Program-made: the position numbers and the translations under genes | Shown here: positions 47,027 to 55,446 of the stretch, piece by piece | Numbering within the stretch: the first letter of the stretch is position 1 | Layout of the letters: every line of letters starts with the position of its first letter | Notes under the pieces: model-generated | What the model saw: only the letters and a program-made list of their open reading frames with translations | Told to the model about the DNA's origin: nothing | Databases searched by the model: none | Origin: Empedobacter brevis NBRC 14943 = ATCC 43319 | Lineage (GTDB): Bacteria > Bacteroidota > Bacteroidia > Flavobacteriales > Weeksellaceae | DNA: 64,000 nt | Direction of reading: 5' to 3' | NCBI RefSeq assembly: GCF_000382425.1 | Contig: NZ_KB908292.1 | Span: 1-64,000 of the forward strand

Positions 47027-47548
47027 TTAACCGTTGAACACTTTAGTTATAGAAATACCTCTTTGACGTGCAATTGTTTCTACAGAACGTAAGCTCAATA
47101 AAGCACGGAATGTAGCTTTTACCGCATTGTGAGGGTTAGAAGAACCTTTCGATTTTGATAATACATCATGTACACCAACTGATTCTAATACCGCACGTAC
47201 TGTACCACCTGCAATTACCCCTGTACCTTTTGCTGCCGGACGGATGAATACTTGCGCACCACCGAAACGAGCTTCTTGCTCATGAGGAATTGTGTTGTTA
47301 AACAATGGGATACGTACTAAGTTTTTCTTTGCATCTTCGATAGCTTTAGCAATTGCAGAAGCAACATCTTTAGATTTACCTAATCCAAAACCTACTACTC
47401 CGTTTCCATCACCTACTACTACGATTGCAGAGAAACCAAATGCTCTACCTCCTTTTGTTACTTTAGTAACACGTTGTACTCCAACTAAACGATCTTTTAA
47501 ATCTAAACCTGTTGGTTTTACTCTTTCTACGTTTTTAAATCCTAACAT
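47027..47548 (-). CDS. rpsE: 30S ribosomal protein S5
   Basis: The 173-residue S5. The N-terminal double-stranded RNA-binding signature [20 protein letters not shown] type (here [20 protein letters not shown]) is clear, and the C-terminal part has [19 protein letters not shown]. It lies between rplR and rpmD. Confidence 0.98.
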   Translation of the reverse strand: MLGFKNVERVKPTGLDLKDRLVGVQRVTKVTKGGRAFGFSAIVVVGDGNGVVGFGLGKSKDVASAIAKAIEDAKKNLVRIPLFNNTIPHEQEARFGGAQVFIRPAAKGTGVIAGGTVRAVLESVGVHDVLSKSKGSSNPHNAVKATFRALLSLRSVETIARQRGISITKVFNG

Positions 47549-47564
47549 AATTTCTTTCTCTTTT

Positions 47565-47918
47565 TTAGAATTTTAATCCACCTTCTCTAGCACCATCTGC
47601 TAAAGCTTTGATTCTACCATGATACACGAAACCGTTACGGTCAAAAACTACAGTTTCAATTCCTTTTGCAATAGCTTTTGCAGCTAAAGCTTTACCAACA
47701 GATGCAGAAACATCAGTTTTTGTACCTTCTACAGAAACACCTTTTTCACGAGATGATGCAGAAGCTAAAGTTACTCCACTGTTATCGTCAATAATTTGAG
47801 CGTAAATTTCTTTGTTAGAACGGTAAACTGACAAACGAGGTTTAGTTTCTGTTCCAAAAATATTTCGACGCACGCGTCTTTTTATTTTTTGTCTTTTTTC
47901 TACTTTAGATAATGCCAT
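47565..47918 (-). CDS. rplR: 50S ribosomal protein L18
   Basis: The 117-residue L18, a 5S rRNA binder. [20 protein letters not shown] and the C-terminal [20 protein letters not shown] are family segments. It lies between rplF and rpsE. Confidence 0.98.
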   Translation of the reverse strand: MALSKVEKRQKIKRRVRRNIFGTETKPRLSVYRSNKEIYAQIIDDNSGVTLASASSREKGVSVEGTKTDVSASVGKALAAKAIAKGIETVVFDRNGFVYHGRIKALADGAREGGLKF

Positions 47919-47931
47919 TTTTCAATGATTT

Positions 47932-48477
47932 TTATGCAGATTTACCTGCTTTTCTTCTAATAATTTCCCCTACGAACTTAATTCCTTTTCCTTTGTAAGG
48001 CTCTGGCTTACGGTAAGAACGAATTTTAGCTACAACCATTCCTAATAATTGATTATCGTGAGACGATAATGTAATCACAGGGCTTTTACCTTTTTCAGTT
48101 AAAGTTTCAACTTTAACTTCCGTTGGTAATTCGATAATGATGTTGTGAGAGAAACCTAATGACAAATCTAATTTTTGTCCTTGGTTAGATGCTCTATAAC
48201 CTACCCCAATCAATTCTAATTGTTTTTTAAAACCTTCTGTTACACCGATAACCATATTATTGATCAATGAACGGTATAAACCATGTAAAGCTTTACTATC
48301 TTTAGATTCGTTTGGACGAACTACAGTTAAAACTCCGTCTTCGATTTTTACATCAAATCCTTCTTTTAACTCTCTTGTCATTGTAATGTTGTTACCAGTT
48401 ACAGTAACTACGTTATCTTTAAATTCAACTGTTGCAGCTGAAGGAATATTGATCTGTGCGTGTCCTATTCTTGACAT
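47932..48477 (-). CDS. rplF: 50S ribosomal protein L6
   Basis: The 181-residue L6. MSRIGHAQINIPSAATVEFK starts it; the KPEPYKGKGIKFVGEIIRRK signature is at the C terminus. It follows rpsH by 22 bases. Confidence 0.98.
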   Translation of the reverse strand: MSRIGHAQINIPSAATVEFKDNVVTVTGNNITMTRELKEGFDVKIEDGVLTVVRPNESKDSKALHGLYRSLINNMVIGVTEGFKKQLELIGVGYRASNQGQKLDLSLGFSHNIIIELPTEVKVETLTEKGKSPVITLSSHDNQLLGMVVAKIRSYRKPEPYKGKGIKFVGEIIRRKAGKSA

Positions 48478-48499
48478 AATTTCTTAATTTTTTAAAAGA

Positions 48500-48901
48500 T
48501 TAATAAACAAAACATAAAACTTCACCACCAACATTCTCTTGACGAGCTTGTTTATCTGTCATAACACCTTTAGAAGTTGAAATGATCGCAACACCTAAAC
48601 CGTTTAATACACGAGGCAATTCTTTAGATCCTGCATATTGACGTAAACCTGGAGTTGAAGCTCTTTTAATTTTACGGATAGCTGGCTCTTTCGTAACTTT
48701 ATCGTACTTTAAAGCGATTTTAATCGTTCCTTGAGGTTGATCTTGACCTTCAAATTTGTAGTTCAAAATGTAACCTTGTTCAAATAAGATCTTAGTGATC
48801 TCTTTTTTAATTTTAGATGCAGGGATTTCCACTACTTTGTGTCCTGCCATCATTGCATTTCTAACACGAGTTAGAAAATCTGAAATTGGATCTGTATACA
48901 T
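48500..48901 (-). CDS. rpsH: 30S ribosomal protein S8
   Basis: The 133-residue S8, a primary 16S rRNA binder that in E. coli also represses the spc operon. [20 protein letters not shown] starts it and the [20 protein letters not shown] signature ends it. An in-frame extension to 48982 is rejected because it overlaps the promoter box at 48980-48987. Here S8 is the first gene of its unit, preceded not by rpsN but by a thiamine cassette on the other strand. Confidence 0.98.
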   Translation of the reverse strand: MYTDPISDFLTRVRNAMMAGHKVVEIPASKIKKEITKILFEQGYILNYKFEGQDQPQGTIKIALKYDKVTKEPAIRKIKRASTPGLRQYAGSKELPRVLNGLGVAIISTSKGVMTDKQARQENVGGEVLCFVY

Positions 48902-48975
48902 AAATAATTCTATAGTATAGCACCGAAGTACTACTTTTAAAATTAAACTTTTACCAAAATGCACTATGCATTTGG
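48902..48975 (-). promoter_or_regulatory. Structured 5' leader of the rpsH-rplQ unit
   Basis: Downstream of the promoter, the leader of about 73 nucleotides has two hairpins. The 5' one pairs CCAAATGCA with TGCATTTTGG (48954-48975, minus strand). The second is GUAC-UUCG-GUGC, a C(UUCG)G-type tetraloop stem (about 48914-48935). It lies just ahead of the S8 start codon, so it is a candidate site for self-regulation by a ribosomal protein. That role is inference. Confidence 0.5.
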
Positions 48976-48979
48976 GTTG

Positions 48980-49009
48980 CAAATATATTGCATATTTTTT
49001 AATTACAAA
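48980..49009 (-). promoter_or_regulatory. Promoter of the rpsH-rplQ unit
   Basis: On the minus strand TTTG (49006-49009), an 18-base spacer and TATATTTG (48980-48987) match the Bacteroidota consensus exactly. It supplies the transcription start that the rpsN-rpsH break makes necessary. Confidence 0.8.
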
Positions 49010-49181
49010 CTATTAATCTTAATAATTTATTTTTAATCGTTTTATAACTAGGAATTAAGATAAAACATGAAACTCAATCTTTATATTTATTTATCTTTTT
49101 AATCGATCTCAACAATTAATTCTTGATGTAATCTTCTACTTTTATTCTTAAAAAAATAGATGAAAGTCAAAACAATTTATA
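48988..49181. other. Spacer between two divergent promoters
   Basis: AT-rich sequence with no open frame. It lies between the leftward rpsH promoter and the rightward promoter of the thiamine operon. I see no inverted repeat or known operator in it. Confidence 0.6.
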
Positions 49182-49189
49182 TAAATTTG
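49182..49189 (+). promoter_or_regulatory. -7 box of the thiamine salvage operon
   Basis: TAAATTTG is an exact TAnnTTTG box. Transcription would begin near 49195, exactly at the first base of the riboswitch P1 stem. No clear -33 TTTG is found. Confidence 0.6.
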
Positions 49190-49194
49190 ATTTG

Positions 49195-49270
49195 GCTTTA
49201 GGGGTATTCTGAAAAGAATTGAGAGAGTCCCTTTGAACCTGATACGGTTAACACCGACGTAGGGAAAAGC
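49195..49270 (+). ncRNA. TPP riboswitch (THI element)
   Basis: The conserved TPP-binding core is visible: GGGG at 49201-49204, TTGAGAGAGTCCC, then GAACCTGATACGGTTA, and ACACCGACGTAGGGAA. The P1 stem pairs GCTTT (49195-49199) with AAAGC (49266-49270). It should switch off the thiamine salvage genes downstream when thiamine diphosphate is plentiful. Confidence 0.95.
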
Positions 49271-49365
49271 AATATCTATGCAATTATTTAATATTTGCAA
49301 CGCTTTATTTTCAAAGAAAATCCTCTTTAGCCATTAATTGTTTCATTCTAAAAAATTATCAATTA
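49271..49365 (+). promoter_or_regulatory. Expression platform of the TPP riboswitch
   Basis: Between P1 and thiM lie a hairpin (49280-49298, GCAAt arms) and a GCTTT (49302-49306) that could pair with the P1 3' strand AAAGC when ligand is absent. A further small palindrome, ATTTTC-AAA-GAAAAT, follows. No T run typical of an intrinsic terminator is present, so control may act on translation or by another route. Confidence 0.4.
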
Positions 49366-50169
49366 ATGGAAAATCTAATTATTCAAAATTTACATGCTGT
49401 CCGGACAAAAAATCCGCTTGTTCACAACATCACCAATTTTGTGGTAATGAACAATACTGCAAATGCTCTTTTGGCAATTGGAGCATCACCTGTTATGATA
49501 CATGCACACAAAGAAGTGGAAAATATTGTCAAAATCTCAAATGCACTAGTCATCAATATCGGAACTCTTGATGATTATTGGGCAGAAAGCATGCTAATTG
49601 CAGCAAAAAAAGCAGATCAACTGAATAAACCTTGGGTGTTAGATCCTGTTGGTGCTGGAATTTCAACTTTCAGAAATGAACTTATAAAAGAACTGCTTCG
49701 CTATCATCCAACTGTCATCAGAGGAAATGCTTCAGAAATTTTAGCTTTAGATACCTTCGAAGCTGTTCAAGGAAAAGGTGTCGACAGTACACATCAAAGT
49801 AATCAAGCGATAAAAGCAGCCCACAATTTAAACCGGGAAATTGATTCTGTTGTGTGCATTTCAGGTGCTTCAGATTTTATTGTATCCAACAATCCGATAA
49901 TTGAAATTAAAAATGGTCATGAATTGATGACTAAAGTTACTGGTTTAGGTTGTTCAGCAACAGCTAGCATCGGTGCTTTTATTGGCCTTAATGAAAATCC
50001 TTTCCTCGAAACGGTTAGCGGCATGGCCATATTTAGTTTAGCAGGTGAATTGGCACAGAAAAAAAGTAATGGCCCAGGAACCTTACAAATGAATTTGTAT
50101 GACACGTTATACCATATATCTGCAGAAGAAATTCAAGCAAATTTGAAAATCTCAGTTTATGAAGATTAA
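49366..50169 (+). CDS. thiM: Hydroxyethylthiazole kinase
   Basis: A 267-residue ribokinase-fold kinase that phosphorylates 4-methyl-5-hydroxyethylthiazole for thiamine salvage. Features include PLVHNITNFVVMNNTANALL (about residues 18-37), KPWVLDPVGAG and the anion-hole TGLGCSATASIGAF near residue 193. Length is typical (E. coli about 262). First gene of the riboswitch-controlled operon; thiE overlaps its end by 11 bases. Confidence 0.96.
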   Translation: MENLIIQNLHAVRTKNPLVHNITNFVVMNNTANALLAIGASPVMIHAHKEVENIVKISNALVINIGTLDDYWAESMLIAAKKADQLNKPWVLDPVGAGISTFRNELIKELLRYHPTVIRGNASEILALDTFEAVQGKGVDSTHQSNQAIKAAHNLNREIDSVVCISGASDFIVSNNPIIEIKNGHELMTKVTGLGCSATASIGAFIGLNENPFLETVSGMAIFSLAGELAQKKSNGPGTLQMNLYDTLYHISAEEIQANLKISVYED

Positions 50170-50818
50170 TCCAACTTTTCCTTATCCCTTGTATTTGGTC
50201 ATTTCTGAAAAAGATTGTACACATCTTCACTGGTTAGATGTTGCAGAGCAAGCAATTATAGGTGGGGTTGATATCATTCAGCTTCGGGAAAAAAATTGTA
50301 CTGCCAGCGAATACATTTCAAAAGCTGCAACATTAAAAAAAATTACGGATCACTACAACATCCCTTTGATTATTAACGATTCATTAGAGGTCACAACTAC
50401 TGTTAACGCTTGGGGAATACATGTCGGGCAGTCGGATATACTACCTTCTGAAATTCAGAAAAATGCACAAGCTCCAAAAAATATTGGCTGGTCTATAGAA
50501 ATTATCAAACAGTTGGATGATGATGAAATGAAATATGTACATCATTTAGGGGTAAGTCCAATATTTTTGACTCCAACGAAAACCAATACGATTACTGAGT
50601 GGGGTTTTGAAGGATTAAAATTTTTGAAAACTAAAACATCAAAACCATTGATTGCAATTGGCGGGATTAATGAAAGTAATATTGCCAAAATCATACAAGC
50701 CGGTGCAGATAGTGTTGCAATTGTTTCTGCAATTTGCGGAAGCAAGAATCCAAAAAAATCTGCCCAAATTTTAAAACAAATTATCAACGAAAATGAATAC
50801 CATCCAAAAAGCATATAG
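50159..50818 (+). CDS. thiE: Thiamine-phosphate synthase
   Basis: A 219-residue TIM-barrel enzyme that joins hydroxymethylpyrimidine diphosphate and hydroxyethylthiazole phosphate to thiamine monophosphate. Visible are the IIQLREKN phosphate/pyrophosphate motif (near residue 40), WGIHVGQSD, GVSPIFLTPTKT and IAIGGINESN. It overlaps thiM by 11 and thiD by 26 bases, pointing to translational coupling. Confidence 0.95.
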   Translation: MKINPTFPYPLYLVISEKDCTHLHWLDVAEQAIIGGVDIIQLREKNCTASEYISKAATLKKITDHYNIPLIINDSLEVTTTVNAWGIHVGQSDILPSEIQKNAQAPKNIGWSIEIIKQLDDDEMKYVHHLGVSPIFLTPTKTNTITEWGFEGLKFLKTKTSKPLIAIGGINESNIAKIIQAGADSVAIVSAICGSKNPKKSAQILKQIINENEYHPKSI

Positions 50819-51629
50819 TGTCTTAACAATTGCCGGATTTGACGGAAGCGGTGGCGCCGGCATACAAGCTGATACCAAAACAATTTCTGCTCATGGCTGT
50901 TATGCAACAAATGTATTGACAGCCTTGCCTGTTCAAAATACACAAGGCGTACAAAATATTTACGAAATTCCTGCACAAGCAATTCGTGAACAAATTCAAT
51001 CCATATTAGAGGATATTTATCCTGATGCAATAAAAATTGGAATGGTTCATAGTGTTGAATTGGTTCATATCATTTCAGAGGAATTAAAAAATTACAATAA
51101 ACCGATTGTTTATGACCCTGTCATGGTTGCGACAAGTGGACATCGGTTAATCAAAGAAGAAACACTTGAAGCTTGCATAGAAAAGCTTTTTCCTTTGGCC
51201 ATGCTTATCACACCAAATCTTGATGAAGCAAGTATTTTGGTAAATCATAAAATTGATTCTGCTGAATTGATGCTTGCTTATGGAGAAACGATTTTAAATT
51301 TAGGTTGTCAGAATCTTTTATTAAAAGGCGGGCATCTTCAGCAAGAAAAAATTATCAGTTATTTATTTCAAAAAAAACAACCTGTACAAAGTTATACCTC
51401 TCAAAAAATAGAGACAAAAAATACGCATGGTTCAGGCTGCACGCTATCTTCTGCAATTGCATGTAATTTAGCTTTGGGATTTTCACTCACAGAAAGTGTA
51501 CAACTTGCACAAGAATATGTTGAACAGGCAATATTAGGAAGTAAAGACCTAACAATTGGAAAAGGAAATGGACCTCTTAATCATTTATTTAATCCACAAA
51601 AATTAAAAACTTATGACATTCACAACTAA
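50793..51629 (+). CDS. thiD: Hydroxymethylpyrimidine/phosphomethylpyrimidine kinase
   Basis: A 278-residue ribokinase-fold enzyme that phosphorylates hydroxymethylpyrimidine twice to the diphosphate used by ThiE. The start LTIAGFDGSGGAGIQADTKT is the ThiD signature (usually SDPSGG; here FDGSGG). YDPVMVATSGHRLI and the anion-hole NTHGSGCTLSSAIA complete it. It overlaps thiE and tenA. Confidence 0.95.
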   Translation: MNTIQKAYSVLTIAGFDGSGGAGIQADTKTISAHGCYATNVLTALPVQNTQGVQNIYEIPAQAIREQIQSILEDIYPDAIKIGMVHSVELVHIISEELKNYNKPIVYDPVMVATSGHRLIKEETLEACIEKLFPLAMLITPNLDEASILVNHKIDSAELMLAYGETILNLGCQNLLLKGGHLQQEKIISYLFQKKQPVQSYTSQKIETKNTHGSGCTLSSAIACNLALGFSLTESVQLAQEYVEQAILGSKDLTIGKGNGPLNHLFNPQKLKTYDIHN

Positions 51630-52275
51630 AGCTTGGGAAACCATCGCGCCTATTTACAATGATATTCTAAATATGCCTTTTATAATTGAATTGCAAAATG
51701 GGGCATTACCAATAGAGAAATTTCAGTTTTACATGTTACAAGATGCAAAATATTTGGAACATTTTGGACGAGTATTAGCTGCCATTGGATCAAAATCTGA
51801 AGACAATCAACAAGCCATTGACTTTTTCGAATTCGGAAAAAATGCATTGATTGTTGAACGTGCTTTACACGAATCCTATTTTGAGGATTTTGGATTGTCG
51901 CAAAACATCACCATCGAAACACAACCTGTTTGTCACCATTATTCACATTTCTTAAAAAGTACAGCTGCATTCGAACCTATTGAAATTGCATTAGCTGCTG
52001 TTTTGCCTTGCTTTTGGATTTATAAAGAAGTTGGTGATGAAATCATCAAAAATCAAACAAAAGAAAATAATCCGTATCAAAAATGGATTGACACCTATAG
52101 TGGAGATGAATTTGGTGAAGGTGTAAAAAAAGCGAAAAATTATGTTGATAAGATTGCAGAAGGAGCAACTGAAAAAATAAAAGAACAAATGCTAGAAGCT
52201 TTTGTCAAAGCAAGCGAATTAGAATTTCAGTTTTGGAATGCATCTTATGAAAAGATCACATGGGAAAGAAAATAA
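51613..52275 (+). CDS. tenA: TenA-type thiaminase II / aminopyrimidine aminohydrolase
   Basis: A 220-residue TenA (Cys-type) that hydrolyses degraded thiamine or aminomethyl pyrimidine to hydroxymethylpyrimidine. The catalytic Cys133 lies in AAVLPCFWIYKEVG, and Glu204 in KASELEFQFW matches the second catalytic residue. The FQFYMLQDAKYL segment near residue 37 is typical. It feeds the ThiD step. It overlaps thiD by 17 bases and the HAD gene by 16. Confidence 0.94.
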   Translation: MTFTTKAWETIAPIYNDILNMPFIIELQNGALPIEKFQFYMLQDAKYLEHFGRVLAAIGSKSEDNQQAIDFFEFGKNALIVERALHESYFEDFGLSQNITIETQPVCHHYSHFLKSTAAFEPIEIALAAVLPCFWIYKEVGDEIIKNQTKENNPYQKWIDTYSGDEFGEGVKKAKNYVDKIAEGATEKIKEQMLEAFVKASELEFQFWNASYEKITWERK

Positions 52276-52895
52276 ATGCCATCTTTTTTGATTTTGATGG
52301 GGTAATCGTAGACAGTCAACAATTATGGGAGCTGATGTTTGATGAAGTCGTTAAAATATATCGGCTGGATATGATATGTTTGGTAGAAAATGACGGAATG
52401 AATTTCACAACAAATGAAGCAATCCAATTGATGTTAGAAAACCAGCAACGCTTTACAAATCATTTGTACGAGGAAATAATCAATTGGACAGAAAAATTTT
52501 ATGTCGAAAATTTTCATCCGTTTGTACAATTAAACGGTCATGTTGCTGAGATGTTGGAACATTTAAAAGCCAATCAGATTCAAATTGTTCTTGTTTCCAA
52601 TTCCTCGAGAAGACAAATTGATTATGCTTTTCAGCAATTAAAACTTCATTCCTATTTTGATCATACTATTTCAGCAGATGATGTTTCGAAAGGTAAACCA
52701 AATGCAGAACCTTATTTAAAAGCTTTATCATTATCAGAAAAGCAAAAGGAAGAAGTTTTAGTTATCGAAGATTCACTCACCGGAATTAATGCAGCAAAAG
52801 ATGCTGGTTTAAATTATAAAATTTACAACAATTCAGATTTTTGTCATCAGCCAAATTACATAGCTGATTTTAGGGAATTGATCAAAGAAATATAA
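52260..52895 (+). CDS. HAD-family phosphatase, probably thiamine monophosphate phosphatase
   Basis: A 211-residue HAD hydrolase. Motif I is FFDFDGVIVDS (nucleophile Asp11), motif II is LVSNSSRR, motif III Lys is in SKGKPNAEPYLKA and motif IV is VIEDSLTGINAAKDAG. It overlaps tenA by 16 bases in the thiamine operon. HAD phosphatases in such clusters, and the TenA-HAD fusion TH2 of plants, are known to act on thiamine monophosphate. As ThiE makes the monophosphate and no thiL is present here, I infer this role; the next pyrophosphorylation step must be encoded elsewhere. General beta-phosphoglucomutase-like activity is the alternative. Confidence 0.85.
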   Translation: MGKKINAIFFDFDGVIVDSQQLWELMFDEVVKIYRLDMICLVENDGMNFTTNEAIQLMLENQQRFTNHLYEEIINWTEKFYVENFHPFVQLNGHVAEMLEHLKANQIQIVLVSNSSRRQIDYAFQQLKLHSYFDHTISADDVSKGKPNAEPYLKALSLSEKQKEEVLVIEDSLTGINAAKDAGLNYKIYNNSDFCHQPNYIADFRELIKEI

Positions 52896-52910
52896 ACCTT
52901 ACAGAAACAA

Positions 52911-52939
52911 AAAAACCTTACGCTAAGCGTAAGGTTTTT
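52911..52939. terminator. Strong bidirectional terminator between the thiamine operon and rpsN
   Basis: Arms AAAAACCTTACGC (52911-52923) and GCGTAAGGTTTTT (52927-52939) pair over 13 bases with a 3-base loop and A/T runs on both sides. On the minus strand it closes the rplC-rpsN unit, and on the plus strand the thiamine operon. Confidence 0.92.
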
Positions 52940-52966
52940 TTATATAATTTGCTCTTTGTAATTAGA

Positions 52967-53236
52967 TTACCAAGACGCTTTTTTAACACCTGGGATTAAC
53001 CCTTCGTTCGCCATTTCACGGAAAGTTACACGAGAGATCCCGAAAGTTCTCATGTATCCTCTTGGACGACCTGTTAATTTACAACGGTTGTGTAAACGTA
53101 CAGGAGAAGCGTTTTTAGGTAATTTTTGTAATGCTTCGTAGTCACCAGCTTCTAATAAAGCTTGACGTTTCGCAGCATATTTAGCAACTAATGCTTCTCT
53201 TTTGCGCTCACGCGCTTTCATTGATTCTTTAGCCAT
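52967..53236 (-). CDS. rpsN: 30S ribosomal protein S14
   Basis: The 89-residue S14 of the zinc-free type: [20 protein letters not shown] lacks the CxxC pairs of the short form. [20 protein letters not shown] starts it. It lies 6 bases after rplE and is the last gene of its unit because of the terminator at 52911-52939. In most bacteria rpsH would follow directly. Confidence 0.97.
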   Translation of the reverse strand: MAKESMKARERKREALVAKYAAKRQALLEAGDYEALQKLPKNASPVRLHNRCKLTGRPRGYMRTFGISRVTFREMANEGLIPGVKKASW

Positions 53237-53242
53237 GACTTC

Positions 53243-53806
53243 TTATTTTTCTTTAGTAAATGGTAATCCGAATTTAGACAATAAAGCTTTCGCTTCTTTA
53301 TCTGTGTTCGCAGAAGTTACAAATGTAATATCTAAACCTTGAATTTTCTTGATTCTATCAATATTAATTTCAGGGAAGATAATTTGTTCTTTAACACCTA
53401 AGTTATAGTTACCTCTACCATCGAAACCTGTAGAAGAAACTCCGTTAAAATCACGTACACGAGGTAAAGCTGCAGATACTAAACGATCTAAGAATTCGTA
53501 CATTTTCTCACCACGTAAAGTTACTTTAGCCCCAATTGGCATTCCTTTACGTAATTTGAAAGCTGCTTCATCTTTCTTAGAAATAGTTCCTACTGCTTTT
53601 TGACCTGTGATTAATTCTAACTCTTCGATAGCGTAATCAACGATTTTTTTGTCAGCTGTAGCAGCACCTAAACCTTGAGATAATACAATTTTCTCTAATT
53701 TAGGAACTTGCATAATCGATTTGTATCCAAACTCTTCTTTAAGAGCAGCTACAATCTCTTCTTTATATTTAACCTGCGGACGAGGTGTGTATGTTGTTGT
53801 ACTCAT
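53243..53806 (-). CDS. rplE: 50S ribosomal protein L5
   Basis: The 187-residue L5, a 5S rRNA binder. [20 protein letters not shown] and the C-terminal [20 protein letters not shown] segment are typical. It lies 2 bases after rplX. Confidence 0.98.
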   Translation of the reverse strand: MSTTTYTPRPQVKYKEEIVAALKEEFGYKSIMQVPKLEKIVLSQGLGAATADKKIVDYAIEELELITGQKAVGTISKKDEAAFKLRKGMPIGAKVTLRGEKMYEFLDRLVSAALPRVRDFNGVSSTGFDGRGNYNLGVKEQIIFPEINIDRIKKIQGLDITFVTSANTDKEAKALLSKFGLPFTKEK

Positions 53807-53808
53807 TC

Positions 53809-54123
53809 TTAAATAGCTTTACCAGATTTTTTAGCAATTCTTACTTTTTTACCTCCTTCTTCTTTAATCGCTACTTTTGTTGCTTTTCCAGTTTCAGGAT
53901 CTACTAAAGCCAATTTGCAAATATAGATTTGAGCTTCTTTTTCAACAACTCCACCTTGTGGATTTTGTGCGCTTGGCTTTACACGTTTTTTTGCGATATT
54001 AACCCCTTCAACGATAGCTTTAGCTTTGTCAGGGAATACGCGTAACACAGTACCAGTTTGTCCTTTTGAAGAACCTGATAATACGACTACTTTGTCTCCT
54101 TTTTTAATTTTTAACTTTGCCAT
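53809..54123 (-). CDS. rplX: 50S ribosomal protein L24
   Basis: The 104-residue L24. [20 protein letters not shown] (KOW motif) starts it; [20 protein letters not shown] is a family segment. It follows rplN by 9 bases. Confidence 0.98.
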   Translation of the reverse strand: MAKLKIKKGDKVVVLSGSSKGQTGTVLRVFPDKAKAIVEGVNIAKKRVKPSAQNPQGGVVEKEAQIYICKLALVDPETGKATKVAIKEEGGKKVRIAKKSGKAI

Positions 54124-54132
54124 GTTGTTCTA

Positions 54133-54501
54133 TTATAATACCTCTGGGGCTAATGATACAATTTTCATATATTCTTTATCACGTAACTCACGAGCAACTG
54201 GACCGAATACACGAGTTCCACGCATTTCTCCTTGAGTGTTCAATAATACACATGCATTATCGTCGAAACGGATATATGAACCGTCTTTTCTACGAACTTC
54301 TTTTTTAGTTCTAACTACAACAGCTTTTGATACAGCACCTTTTTTAACGTTTCCTGAAGGTGTAGCTTCTTTGATCGCAACTACGATTTTATCACCTACT
54401 GATGCGTATCTTCTTTTAGTACCACCTAAAACGCGGATTACTAATGCTTCACGAGCTCCTGTGTTATCTGCAACTTTTAATCTAGATTCTTGTTGTAACA
54501 T
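54133..54501 (-). CDS. rplN: 50S ribosomal protein L14
   Basis: The 122-residue L14. The start [20 protein letters not shown] and the [20 protein letters not shown] segment are family hallmarks. It follows rpsQ by 8 bases. Confidence 0.98.
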   Translation of the reverse strand: MLQQESRLKVADNTGAREALVIRVLGGTKRRYASVGDKIVVAIKEATPSGNVKKGAVSKAVVVRTKKEVRRKDGSYIRFDDNACVLLNTQGEMRGTRVFGPVARELRDKEYMKIVSLAPEVL

Positions 54502-54509
54502 AACTTATA

Positions 54510-54764
54510 TTATTTAGCTCTTTCAATGATTTCTACTAATCTCCATCTTTTGTTTTTAGACAAAGGACGAGTTTCCATGATACGCACTGTGTCACCTTCG
54601 TTACACTCGTTATTTTCGTCGTGCGCTGTATATTTCTTCGTTTTTAAAACGAATTTCCCATAGAATGGGTGCTTTTGTTTCTTCGTTTCAGCTACAACAA
54701 TGGTTTTTTCCATTTTATTAGATGTAACTAAACCTACTCTTTCTTTTCTTAATTTTCTTTCCAT
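54510..54764 (-). CDS. rpsQ: 30S ribosomal protein S17
   Basis: The 84-residue OB-fold S17. [20 protein letters not shown] starts it and the [20 protein letters not shown] signature ends it. It lies 16 bases after rpmC. Confidence 0.98.
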   Translation of the reverse strand: MERKLRKERVGLVTSNKMEKTIVVAETKKQKHPFYGKFVLKTKKYTAHDENNECNEGDTVRIMETRPLSKNKRWRLVEIIERAK

Positions 54765-54780
54765 CAGTTACAGATTACTG

Positions 54781-54969
54781 TTATGATTGTTTTTCGTTTA
54801 AAACGGTATTCAAACGAGCAATTGTTCTGCGTAATTGTCTGATACCGATTGGATTTGCTACAGGAGAAACAGCGTTCGTCAATTTCAATTGATCGTAGTT
54901 CGCTTGTTCTTCAGCTATTTTAGCTTGTAACTCCTCTACACTTAGATTTCTAATATCTGCTGCTTTCAT
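54781..54969 (-). CDS. rpmC: 50S ribosomal protein L29
   Basis: The 62-residue helical L29. MKAADIRNLSVEELQAKIAE and GIRQLRRTIARLNTVLNEKQ are typical. It follows rplP by 21 bases. Confidence 0.97.
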   Translation of the reverse strand: MKAADIRNLSVEELQAKIAEEQANYDQLKLTNAVSPVANPIGIRQLRRTIARLNTVLNEKQS

Positions 54970-54990
54970 TTTTTCTTAATTTTGAAATTA

Positions 54991-55410
54991 TTAATTTTGG
55001 AAATCACGTGCAACGATAAACTTAGTCTTAACTGGTAACTTCTGAGCTGCTAAACGCAATGCTTCAGTTGCAACCTCTAATGGCACACCTCCTACTTCGA
55101 ATAAAATACGACCTGGTTGTACCGGAGCTACCCAATATTCTGGTGCACCTTTACCTTTACCCATACGTACCTCTGCTGGTTTCTTAGTAATTGGTTTATC
55201 TGGAAATATTTTAATCCATAATTGACCCTCTCTCTTCATGAAACGAGTTGCAGCAATACGAGCTGCCTCGATTTGACGAGCTGTAATAAACGCTTCGTCT
55301 AAAGATTTGATCCCGAAAGTCCCGTAAGCTAATTGAGTTCCTCTGTGAGAAACACCTTTCATCTTACCTTTTTGGGTTTTTCTAAACTTTACTCTTCTCG
55401 GTGATAACAT
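54991..55410 (-). CDS. rplP: 50S ribosomal protein L16
   Basis: The 139-residue L16. [20 protein letters not shown] starts it, and the [20 protein letters not shown] signature is intact. It lies 36 bases after rpsC. Confidence 0.98.
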   Translation of the reverse strand: MLSPRRVKFRKTQKGKMKGVSHRGTQLAYGTFGIKSLDEAFITARQIEAARIAATRFMKREGQLWIKIFPDKPITKKPAEVRMGKGKGAPEYWVAPVQPGRILFEVGGVPLEVATEALRLAAQKLPVKTKFIVARDFQN

Positions 55411-55446
55411 ATCTACTTAATTCTTTATGTTAGTTGTTAAACTAAA

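Noticed and set aside
48902-48982. Extended S8 start at 48982
   Set aside because: It would cover the rpsH promoter box and leader hairpins and does not match S8 proteins.
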